DNA from: Bacillota bacterium
GTDB taxonomy: Bacteria > Bacillota > Clostridia > Oscillospirales > Ruminococcaceae
DNA length: 8,768 bases
Reading direction: 5' to 3'
NCBI GenBank assembly: GCA_023429685.1
Contig: JAEZDF010000133.1
Coordinates: forward strand, 1 to 8,768
Positions 1 to 5,186 of the stretch are shown here, one piece after another. Below the pieces are notes generated by a model that did no database searches, had not been told where the DNA came from, and worked only from the letters and a program-made list of their open reading frames with translations. The first letter of the stretch is position 1. Each line of letters starts with the position of its first letter. The translations under genes were made by a program, and so were the position numbers.

Positions 1-9
1 AGTACAACG

Positions 10-903
10 ATGCGCAGAAAGAACCTGATCGGGTTTTGCATATCGGCACTGGCAATCCATATTATAGCCCCATTCTTCTTACATAACTCGGAGGTCTATT
101 TCTTTACCATGCCGCTGCCTTGGACAACAGCGCCGATACAGCTGCTTGACCCCGGCTCGTCGTTCTTTCAATCTCGCTCGCCAATCTGGGGGCTTTTTGG
201 TGTGAGCGCGGTGCTGGTTTTTTACTGGTGCTACACTGCCCTTGTGTTACTGGGGACGCTGCTGCTGGGCAGAAGATGGCAGTGCTCCACACTGTGCCTG
301 TTTAACGGCTTTGCTTCGGAGGTGTTTGCCCCGGCGTTTCCGCTTATCGGCAAGAAAAAGACCCCGGGTGCTAAAATGATGCGCTCGTTTTCGATATTGA
401 GATGGCTGTTCTTGGCGATCTCACTCGGCTTTACCATCTTTTTCGTCCTTCATATAGCGGGCGTCAAAACAATGCTGGATTCGGCGATAATCGGCAGGAT
501 AGAGACGTATAAATATCTTACGACAGAGCTGATGGCTGCCATGTTTTTCTGGGTTGCGTTCATGGGCAGGGGGTATTGCTATTACTGCCCTCTGGGCACG
601 GTACTGGGGCTCTTGAGCAAGGTCGCTGGTCAGAGGATTCTCACAAACCATACCAACTGTGTACAGTGCGCCCGATGCAATGTTGCCTGCCCGATGAACA
701 TCGATATCATGGGCAAGGCAAAGGATGGAGTATCGGTTTCAAACCTGCGGTGCGTAGGCTGCGGGCATTGTGTCGATGCCTGCCCGACCGCAAACCTATC
801 GTATTCAACAAGGTTCTTGTCGCTTGTTAATAAACCCAAGGCGCTTGCCGAGCAAAAGGGAGAACACAGCGCGCTGTCGTCACCGATGGACGAGACGGTT
901 TGA
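10..903 (+). CDS. NapH/YccM-like membrane polyferredoxin (4Fe-4S binding)
   Basis: This is a 297-residue membrane iron-sulfur protein. Hydrophobic stretches lie at about residues 5-24, 62-87, 128-150 and 172-186. Two short cysteine pairs sit at helix ends, C92/C96 (CSTLC) and C190/C193 (CYYCP), as in NapH/NosR/YccM-type proteins. The C-terminal part carries two classical ferredoxin motifs: C217-C220-C223-C227P and C248-C251-C254-C258P, each binding a [4Fe-4S] cluster. By family knowledge such proteins pass electrons between the quinone pool or a flavoprotein and a partner enzyme. No partner (NapG, FMN-binding domain, reductase) is visible here, so the pathway is unknown. Only nine bases precede the ATG and no stop lies in them, so the start may be further upstream. 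The Met-Arg-Arg-Lys opening before a hydrophobic helix nevertheless looks like a natural N-terminus. The protein appears to be the last gene of its unit, since hairpins follow the stop. Confidence 0.82.
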   Translation: MRRKNLIGFCISALAIHIIAPFFLHNSEVYFFTMPLPWTTAPIQLLDPGSSFFQSRSPIWGLFGVSAVLVFYWCYTALVLLGTLLLGRRWQCSTLCLFNGFASEVFAPAFPLIGKKKTPGAKMMRSFSILRWLFLAISLGFTIFFVLHIAGVKTMLDSAIIGRIETYKYLTTELMAAMFFWVAFMGRGYCYYCPLGTVLGLLSKVAGQRILTNHTNCVQCARCNVACPMNIDIMGKAKDGVSVSNLRCVGCGHCVDACPTANLSYSTRFLSLVNKPKALAEQKGEHSALSSPMDETV

Positions 904-921
904 GGTTGCGTGAGCGCAACC
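904..921 (+). other. Hairpin directly after the polyferredoxin stop codon
   Basis: The arm GGTTGCG (904-910) pairs perfectly with CGCAACC (915-921) around a TGAG tetraloop, starting at the base after the TGA stop. No T-run follows, so it is not a standard intrinsic terminator. It could protect the 3' end of the mRNA or affect translation termination. It is the first of three hairpins within 121 bp. Confidence 0.5.
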
Positions 922-956
922 AAGTAAAGGCAATATGTTTTAAAGAATCAACAGAC

Positions 957-984
957 CGAGCACGCTGTTTAAACAGTGTGCTCG
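957..984 (+). other. 28-bp near-perfect palindrome, hairpin with UUUAAA loop
   Basis: The arm at 957-970 is the reverse complement of 971-984 except for one position, which would be a G-U pair in RNA (964 with 977). The centre is TTTAAA, giving an 11-bp stem with a six-base loop. No strong T-run follows on the plus strand (CCAGATTTC). It could be a stem contributing to termination or a processing site; a protein-binding palindrome is also possible. Confidence 0.5.
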
Positions 985-998
985 CCAGATTTCTAAAG

Positions 999-1024
999 AA
1001 CCCCTCTACTTAAGTAGAGGGGTT
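999..1024. terminator. Perfect 26-bp palindrome, likely (bidirectional) terminator
   Basis: Bases 999-1011 are the exact reverse complement of 1012-1024. The RNA would form an 11-bp stem containing CCCCTCTAC/GTAGAGGGG with a TTAA loop. The base run on the plus strand after the stem is short (TTTGGTTG) and the minus-strand run is TTCTTTAG, so the T-tract is weak. The position about 100 bp past the polyferredoxin stop and ahead of the next operon suits a transcription terminator for either strand. Confidence 0.5.
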
Positions 1025-1131
1025 TGGTTGCTTCAAAAGGCGGTTTGGCAAAGAGGTTGATATTTGGGGTGATAATCCACACGGCTTCATGGACGTTTCG
1101 TTTTGGAATTTTGCATTAGATTGGTAAGATA

Positions 1132-1183
1132 GAATCGCCACAGGAGCGGGCGATTACTAATGCCAACCATCGACTGGCGATTC
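1132..1183. repeat. Inverted repeat enclosing a dispersed repeat fragment
   Basis: GAATCGCCA (1132-1140) and TGGCGATTC (1175-1183) are perfect 9-bp inverted repeats 34 bp apart. Inside lies an 18-bp segment (1146-1163) matching 4826-4843, at the 3' end of rmlB, at 17 of 18 positions. The matching extends to 21 of 24 positions if flanks are included (1143-1166 against 4823-4846). The arrangement looks like a small palindromic repeat unit or its remnant. Confidence 0.5.
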
Positions 1184-1290
1184 GCACATACGGCTTGGTT
1201 GATGTATCATTAAGACCCGAATCACGCCGAAATGCCCTATGCTATACCCTCTGCTTGAAACTGTTCCCCACCGCTGCGGCAACCGCTTTG

Positions 1291-1327
1291 GTAGGGGCGC
1301 GCATTGCGCGTCCGAGGTGTCCCCTAC
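1291..1327 (+). repeat. GTAGGG-family palindromic repeat, copy A
   Basis: The unit starts GTAGGGG (1291-1297) and ends with the exact inverse CCCCTAC (1321-1327). Inside is a strong palindrome CGCGC-ATT-GCGCG (1298-1310) that can extend to GG/CC pairs. The 18 bases 1297-1314 recur in inverted orientation at 5078-5095. The lead (GTAGGG), variable inner palindrome and TCCG end are shared with copies at 4929, 5029 and 5103. Confidence 0.6.
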
Positions 1328-1409
1328 ACATTGTCAACCTCCGGCTTCCCAAACCTTCCCAATCTAACCCTACGGCTGCATGCACGCTCTGGTCTGCCAG
1401 CGCAAAAAG

Positions 1410-1418
1410 TGCTATACT
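1410..1418 (+). promoter_or_regulatory. Extended -10 promoter of the nudC operon
   Basis: TGCTATACT fits the extended -10 form TGnTATAnT. The -35 region about 17 bp upstream (around 1389-1395) is poor, which is common for extended -10 promoters. It sits about 45 bp ahead of the chosen nudC start. A related TGCTATACC occurs at 1240-1248 and could be a second, weaker start. Confidence 0.5.
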
Positions 1419-1462
1419 GGTGGCAAACCCTACAACCCCGAATCGAAAGGATTTTTGAACAT

Positions 1463-2305
1463 ATGATACAAGACATCCATCCACATATCTTTGACAACAG
1501 CTATCGCCCCAGACCCGCGGGACCTGACGACCTTGTACTGTGCTACCAGCAGGACAAGGCACTGTTTGACCCGGCGGGCGGCGAGGGGATGTTCCCCGCC
1601 TTGCGCGAGCTGTTTTGTGATACCACCCCGCCCCGCCTCACCTACCTATTTGCCTTGGATGACCGCGCGGTGTATCTGCTCTTAGATGCGCCGCCCGAGC
1701 AGACAGGGCGGTTTTCTTGGGGCGAGGTCAATCTGTTTCGGTCGGTTTTGCCCGAGTGGCTTGCGTTTTGCGGCATTACCGGCAGCCACCTGTACCGCTG
1801 GTACTGCGACCACGCCTACTGCGGGCGGTGCGCCACGGCGATGGTGCATAAAGATGACGAGCGCGCGCTTGTTTGCCCTAGCTGCGCAAAGACCGAGTTC
1901 CCCACCCTTTCCCCCGCCGTGATTGTGGCGGTGACAGACGGCGATCGCCTGCTGCTTACCCGCTACGCCCACAGCGTATACCGCCGCTGGGCACTGGTTG
2001 CGGGATTTGCGGAGATCGGCGAGACGCTGGAGGAAACGGTAAGCCGCGAGGTATTGGAGGAGACGGGCATCCGGGTAAAAAACCTGCGTTACTACAAAAG
2101 CCAGCCGTGGGGATACTCGCAGTCGCTGCTGGTCGGCTTTTTTGCCGAGCTTGACGGCGACGACACCATAACGCTTGATGAAACCGAGCTGTCGGAGGCA
2201 GAGTGGCAGACCCGCGACGAGATCGAGCCGCCGCCCTCCACCGTCAGCCTGACCGCCGAGATGATCGAGGCGTTTCGCACCGGCAAAATGCCGAGTTTAC
2301 AATAG
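1463..2305 (+). CDS. nudC: NADH pyrophosphatase / NAD-cap hydrolase NudC
   Basis: A 280-residue Nudix enzyme (E. coli NudC has 257) that cleaves NAD(H) to NMN(H) and AMP; family members also remove NAD caps from RNA. Domains in order: an N-terminal NUDIX-like domain (about 1-110), a zinc ribbon with C120/C123 and C138/C141, then the catalytic Nudix domain. The Nudix box G-x5-E-x7-REVLEETG ends in R195-E196 and E199-E200. The NudC-specific SQPW motif is at 213-216, in the form SQPWGYSQS where E. coli has SQPWPFPQS. An upstream in-frame ATG at 1304 lies inside a repeat with no ribosome binding site. The ATG at 1463 is preceded by GAAAGGA (1445-1451) and follows the promoter at 1410, so it is preferred. 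First gene of a four-gene operon; the next gene's AGGAG overlaps its stop codon. Confidence 0.92.
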   Translation: MIQDIHPHIFDNSYRPRPAGPDDLVLCYQQDKALFDPAGGEGMFPALRELFCDTTPPRLTYLFALDDRAVYLLLDAPPEQTGRFSWGEVNLFRSVLPEWLAFCGITGSHLYRWYCDHAYCGRCATAMVHKDDERALVCPSCAKTEFPTLSPAVIVAVTDGDRLLLTRYAHSVYRRWALVAGFAEIGETLEETVSREVLEETGIRVKNLRYYKSQPWGYSQSLLVGFFAELDGDDTITLDETELSEAEWQTRDEIEPPPSTVSLTAEMIEAFRTGKMPSLQ

Positions 2306-2314
2306 GAGACCGCC

Positions 2315-2671
2315 ATGTTAAAACGTATGGGTAAGACCCTTGCTCTTTCGTTTACCTTCTGGCTTGTGGTACTGAGTGTGCTGACAATCTACAACCACTA
2401 CAGCGGCGGGGATTCCAAAAGTATTGTGCTCATCAGCCTTCACCCCGTGCTTTCACCGCTATCCCGTACAGACTGGGCGAGGGAGTGGCTAAACGCGGGC
2501 AGGATTGTGCCAGCAGCTACCATCTTAGGGGAGTTTTCGGTGCGCTGGTACTACGCCCACCTTGTGTGCGCCATTGTTACAGGCGGCGTGTTGGACGGCA
2601 TCAAGGCGATTTTTTGCCGCTTGTACCGCCGTACTAAAACGCCCGTTACGACAGGGGGCAACCCGTCATGA
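2315..2671 (+). CDS. Small two-helix membrane protein, unrecognised
   Basis: This encodes 118 residues with no family I recognise. Two hydrophobic helices are visible, about 8-26 and 76-101. A basic N-terminus (Lys3, Arg4, Lys7) and a basic end after helix 2 (RLYRRTK, 102-108) predict both ends in the cytoplasm with a roughly 50-residue outside loop. The loop contains a proline- and serine-rich part (HPVLSPLS) and an amphipathic WAREWL stretch. The start is well supported: AGGAG at 2304-2308 lies six bases ahead of the ATG and overlaps the nudC TAG. Its TGA overlaps the hemW ATG (ATGA), indicating translational coupling. That suggests it is a real co-expressed gene and not a chance frame. Its role is unknown. 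Confidence 0.75.
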   Translation: MLKRMGKTLALSFTFWLVVLSVLTIYNHYSGGDSKSIVLISLHPVLSPLSRTDWAREWLNAGRIVPAATILGEFSVRWYYAHLVCAIVTGGVLDGIKAIFCRLYRRTKTPVTTGGNPS

Positions 2672-3780
2672 GATGCGCGCCGTTTGGGCTTTATATCCAC
2701 ATCCCGTTTTGCGCTAGAAAGTGCGGGTACTGCGACTTTTACTCGGTGCCCGCCGACGACACTCTGATGGAAGCATACCTTGCGGCGGTGTGTAAGGATT
2801 TAGCGCACTGGTCTAAAACGCTGGGCGGCAGACAGGCGGACACGCTGTATCTGGGCGGCGGCACACCCATCCTGTTTGGGGCGGATAGGCTAAGCAGGCT
2901 GCTGGAACACTGCGTACGCCTGTTTGGGCTTACAGGCGCGGAGATTACCCTTGAGGCAAACCCCAACCACACCGACTACGACATCCTCTGCGCCCTGCGC
3001 CACGCGGGGTTTAACCGCGTCTCGTTCGGGGTACAGAGCGCCGTGGACGCAGAGCTTACGGCGCTCACCCGCTCGCATACCGCCGCGCAGGCAAGGGATG
3101 CGATAGGCGATGCGAAGCGCGCGGGGTTTACAAACATCAGCGCCGACCTAATGCTGGGCATCGCGCACCAGACAAAAGAAAGCCTAACCGAATCCGTCCG
3201 CTTTCTTGCGGGGCTTTCAGTACAACACATCTCGGCGTACCTGCTAAAGGTGGAGGAGGGCACACCCTTTTACGCCGCGCGGGAATCACTCGCCCTGCCC
3301 GACGAGGATTTGACCGCCGAGCTATACCTGCACGCGGTTAATACGCTTGCACAGTACGGCTACGCACAGTACGAAATCTCCAACTTCGCGCGGGACGGTA
3401 TGGTGTGCAAGCACAACCTGCTGTACTGGGACAACCGCGAATATTTGGGCTTAGGTCCCGCCGCACACTCGTTTTTGGGCGGCAAACGTCTTGCGTACCC
3501 AAACGACCTCGCCCGCTACCTTGAGGGGGGGCAGGCAGAGCAGATTGACGAGGGCGGCGACCTGGAGGAATACATCATGCTGCGCCTGCGCCTATTGGAC
3601 GGGCTTGTGTTCTCGAACGCGCGCGAGCGCTACCCCGCACAGCTTGATGAGGTAGCACTTGCAAGTAAGGCGGCACCTCTGGTTGCGCAGGGGCTTTGTA
3701 TTGCCGATTCGACGGGCATTCGATTAACCCCGCGGGGGTTTTTGTTCTCGAACCACTGTATTGCGGAGCTTTTGTTTTAA
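2668..3780 (+). CDS. hemW: HemW, radical SAM haem chaperone (HemN-like)
   Basis: A 370-residue radical SAM protein, close to E. coli HemW (378). The cluster motif is C15-x3-C19-x2-C22-D-F24. The residue two after the last cysteine is Phe, as in HemW. True coproporphyrinogen dehydrogenase HemN has a fourth Cys there. Further family blocks are LYLGGGTP (60-67, SAM contact), RVSFGVQS (117-124), SADLMLGI (158-165), HISAYLLKVEEGTP (187-200) and the HNxxYW haem-associated motif at 249-254, followed by GLGPAAHS (261-268). HemW proteins bind haem and deliver it to target enzymes; they do not make it. Such genes are often misannotated as hemN. Many Firmicutes keep hemW beside lepA and hrcA; here it sits between a small membrane protein and rmlB. 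Its start overlaps the preceding stop (ATGA), with a GGGGG stretch (2654-2658) as ribosome binding site. Confidence 0.93.
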   Translation: MRCAPFGLYIHIPFCARKCGYCDFYSVPADDTLMEAYLAAVCKDLAHWSKTLGGRQADTLYLGGGTPILFGADRLSRLLEHCVRLFGLTGAEITLEANPNHTDYDILCALRHAGFNRVSFGVQSAVDAELTALTRSHTAAQARDAIGDAKRAGFTNISADLMLGIAHQTKESLTESVRFLAGLSVQHISAYLLKVEEGTPFYAARESLALPDEDLTAELYLHAVNTLAQYGYAQYEISNFARDGMVCKHNLLYWDNREYLGLGPAAHSFLGGKRLAYPNDLARYLEGGQAEQIDEGGDLEEYIMLRLRLLDGLVFSNARERYPAQLDEVALASKAAPLVAQGLCIADSTGIRLTPRGFLFSNHCIAELLF

Positions 3781-3782
3781 AC

Positions 3783-3788
3783 GGAAGG
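3783..3788 (+). promoter_or_regulatory. Ribosome binding site that fixes the rmlB start
   Basis: GGAAGG lies eight bases ahead of the ATG at 3797, just after the hemW stop. An in-frame ATG at 3761 would overlap hemW and has no such site. The Met-Leu-Lys-Thr start also puts the GGAGFIG nucleotide-binding loop at the usual distance from the N-terminus. Confidence 0.65.
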
Positions 3789-3796
3789 CGGAACTG

Positions 3797-4840
3797 ATGT
3801 TGAAAACTATACTGGTTACAGGTGGGGCGGGGTTTATCGGCTCGAATCTGGTGCGCGCGTTACTCGCCGCTTACCCCGATACCCACATTGTGAACGTCGA
3901 CCTGCTCACCTACGCGGGCAGCCTTGCAAACCTTGCGGATGTGACCGACAACCCCCGCCACACCTTTGTACAGGCGGATATTCGAAACCCCGAGGGGATG
4001 CGGGCGGTGTTTGACCGCTACCGTCCCGACGCGGTGATGCATCTGGCTGCACAGTCTCACGTCGACCGAAGCATCCACGCCCCCGACGAGTTTGTACAAA
4101 CCAATGTGTACGGCACGCAGGTACTGCTTGACTGCGCCCGCCGCGCGTGGCGCACCGACCCCGATGACGCGTGCGCGCAGTACCAAAGCGGCTGTCGGTT
4201 TTTGTACGTCTCCACCGACGAGGTGTACGGCGCGGCGGGTGAAGACGAACGGTTTACCGAGCATTCCCCCCTAGCACCCTGCAATCCCTATTCCGCTTCC
4301 AAGGCGGGGGCGGAGCTGCTGGTGCGCGCAAGTCTTGCCACATACGGGCTGCCCGTTGTAATCACCCGCTCGTGCAATAATTACGGACCATATCAGCACG
4401 CCGAAAAGCTGATACCCCGTATGTTGTATGCCGCTCTTCGTAACCATCCGCTACCGGTGTACGGCGACGGGCTTCAGGTGCGCGAGTGGGTGTCGGTACA
4501 CGACCACTGCCGCGCCCTGCTGCGCGTGCTCGAACACGGGCGCATCGGCGAAGCGTACAACATCGGCGGCGGTAAGGACAGTGAGTGTACCAATCTTGCG
4601 CTGATAGGCATGCTTACAGACGCGCTCGGCATCGCAACCTCGAACATCGCACATGTTGCCGACCGACCCGGGCACGACCGCCGCTACGCGCTGGACTGCG
4701 CAAAGATTACCACCGAGCTTGGCTGGCACCCCACGACGGATTTTGCCGACGGTATCCGCGAAACGGCGGTGTGGTACGCATCTCACAGCCAACCTGACGC
4801 TTGGCGGGAAGATTGGCTATGCGGTGCGGGCGATTGCTAA
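3797..4840 (+). CDS. rmlB: dTDP-glucose 4,6-dehydratase RmlB
   Basis: A 347-residue short-chain dehydrogenase that turns dTDP-glucose into dTDP-4-keto-6-deoxyglucose, the second step towards dTDP-rhamnose and other deoxysugars. Seen directly: the NAD-binding GGAGFIG (9-15), D35 after strand 2 with LLTYAGS, HLAAQSHVDRSI (82-93), the catalytic triad residues T140-D141-E142 (STDEVYG), Y165-x3-K169 (YSASK), SCNNYGPYQ (192-200), PVYGDG...REW (220-231) and RPGHDRRYALD (290-300). These blocks are diagnostic for RmlB over other sugar epimerases. It is last in the nudC operon, 16 bp after hemW, and rmlA, rmlC and rmlD are not in the window. The extreme C-terminus (about 341-347, LCGAGDC) and its TAA lie in a dispersed repeat also found at 1146-1163, so the tail may be recently acquired. 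The catalytic domain is complete. Confidence 0.94.
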   Translation: MLKTILVTGGAGFIGSNLVRALLAAYPDTHIVNVDLLTYAGSLANLADVTDNPRHTFVQADIRNPEGMRAVFDRYRPDAVMHLAAQSHVDRSIHAPDEFVQTNVYGTQVLLDCARRAWRTDPDDACAQYQSGCRFLYVSTDEVYGAAGEDERFTEHSPLAPCNPYSASKAGAELLVRASLATYGLPVVITRSCNNYGPYQHAEKLIPRMLYAALRNHPLPVYGDGLQVREWVSVHDHCRALLRVLEHGRIGEAYNIGGGKDSECTNLALIGMLTDALGIATSNIAHVADRPGHDRRYALDCAKITTELGWHPTTDFADGIRETAVWYASHSQPDAWREDWLCGAGDC

Positions 4841-4929
4841 TGCGAAGCTTGCTTTGCTATGCGCTCCTACGGTATTATGAGGGAAAACCGTAGGGTTTTT
4901 CACAATTTGAAATCTCGTTTGGCTATGCG
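4813..4929. repeat. Three near-identical TTGGCTATGCG direct repeats
   Basis: TTGGCTATGCG occurs at 4813-4823 and 4919-4929, with a one-mismatch copy TTTGCTATGCG at 4853-4863. The first lies within the end of rmlB and the last runs into the GTAGGG element at 4928. The 18 bases 4826-4843, which include the rmlB stop, match 1146-1163 at 17 positions. Together these suggest a chain of dispersed repeat units reaching from inside the rmlB 3' end into the gap. Confidence 0.55.
4866..4900 (+). terminator. Intrinsic terminator of the nudC-rmlB operon
   Basis: CCTACGGT (4866-4873) pairs with ACCGTAGG (4887-4894) around a 13-base loop, followed by GTTTTTC. It lies 26 bp after the rmlB stop. The stem's CCTACGG/CCGTAGG resembles the end of the GTAGGG repeats, so the terminator may have been built from repeat sequence. 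Confidence 0.65.
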
Positions 4930-5030
4930 TAGGGAACGGTCTTGACCGTTCCGATTATCACCTTGGGTATCAATTCGTATGACAATTCATTGAGGTGACA
5001 AACGGAGCGACGAGGGCGTCGCTCCCTACG
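4928..5030. repeat. MITE-like 103-bp unit, copies B and C of the GTAGGG family
   Basis: The ends are perfect 8-bp inverted repeats: CGTAGGGA (4928-4935) and TCCCTACG (5023-5030). Immediately inside each end is a separate perfect palindrome. On the left GGAACGGTC-TT-GACCGTTCC spans 4933-4952; on the right GGAGCGACG-AGGG-CGTCGCTCC spans 5004-5025. The arms differ in sequence, while the GTAGGGA lead and the CCG just past each palindrome are common to both. The middle (about 4955-5000) is AT-richer and uncoding. The shape resembles a non-autonomous mobile element or a paired REP-like unit; no transposase is nearby. Confidence 0.6.
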
Positions 5031-5077
5031 GCGTGGGATGGGTAATATCTAGGGTGAAGCGGAAATTCCCATTGCCG

Positions 5078-5103
5078 CGGACGCGCAATGCGCGCACCCG
5101 TAC
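5078..5103 (-). repeat. GTAGGG-family palindromic repeat, copy D (degenerate)
   Basis: Read on the minus strand it starts GTACGGG and runs into the same CGCGC-ATT-GCGCG palindrome as copy A, ending TCCG. The 18 bases 5078-5095 are the exact reverse complement of 1297-1314. Its edge lies three bases from the -35 region of the trmB promoter. Confidence 0.55.
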
Positions 5104-5105
5104 TG

Positions 5106-5135
5106 TTGCGCCGTACCGCTTCGGAATGCTATAAT
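5106..5135 (+). promoter_or_regulatory. trmB promoter with extended -10
   Basis: TATAAT at 5130-5135 is a consensus -10, preceded by TGC (5127-5129) to give an extended -10. TTGCGC (5106-5111) stands 18 bp upstream as a plausible -35. The site is about 50 bp ahead of the trmB start and directly abuts the palindromic repeat at 5078-5103. Confidence 0.65.
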
Positions 5136-5186
5136 AAAAAACGCAAATAACCACCATTAAAACCTGCGAAGGGACTGAACATCTCC

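Larger units (their letters stand above)
904..1462. other. 559-bp non-coding region between polyferredoxin and nudC
   Basis: I see no credible gene here; the open frames lack ribosome binding sites and family resemblance. The stretch holds three consecutive hairpins (904-1024), a 9-bp inverted repeat enclosing a repeat fragment (1132-1183), and a GTAGGGG...CCCCTAC palindromic element (1291-1327). An extended -10 promoter (1410-1418) and the nudC ribosome binding site follow. The part from about 1030 to 1130 is less GC-rich than the genes and shows nothing I can name. A structured RNA there cannot be excluded by eye. Confidence 0.6.
4841..5186. other. 346-bp repeat-rich gap between rmlB and trmB
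   Basis: No gene is supported in this gap. It contains the rmlB terminator (4866-4900), a 103-bp unit with inverted ends (4928-5030), a further palindromic repeat (5078-5103) and the trmB promoter (5106-5135) and leader. A frame running through the rmlB stop to 4880 is open but appears to come from the repeat and has no start signal of its own. Confidence 0.6.

Noticed and set aside
1030..1130. Riboswitch or small RNA in the gap before nudC
   Set aside because: I could not match any known riboswitch core or a convincing structured fold there; only weak promoter-like hexamers (TTGGAA, TAAGAT) were seen.
1304..1462. N-terminal extension of nudC from the ATG at 1304
   Set aside because: That ATG lies inside a palindromic repeat, has no ribosome binding site, precedes the likely promoter, and the added 53 residues do not resemble NudC.
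3761..3796. Upstream rmlB start overlapping hemW
   Set aside because: No ribosome binding site, and the start at 3797 has GGAAGG at good spacing and the normal RmlB N-terminus.
3860..4264. 134-residue minus-strand frame inside rmlB
   Set aside because: Antisense to conserved RmlB motifs and without ribosome binding site or family likeness.
1291..5103. CRISPR array made of the palindromic repeats
   Set aside because: The copies are too few, are irregularly spaced in both orientations, differ in their arms, and no cas gene is present.
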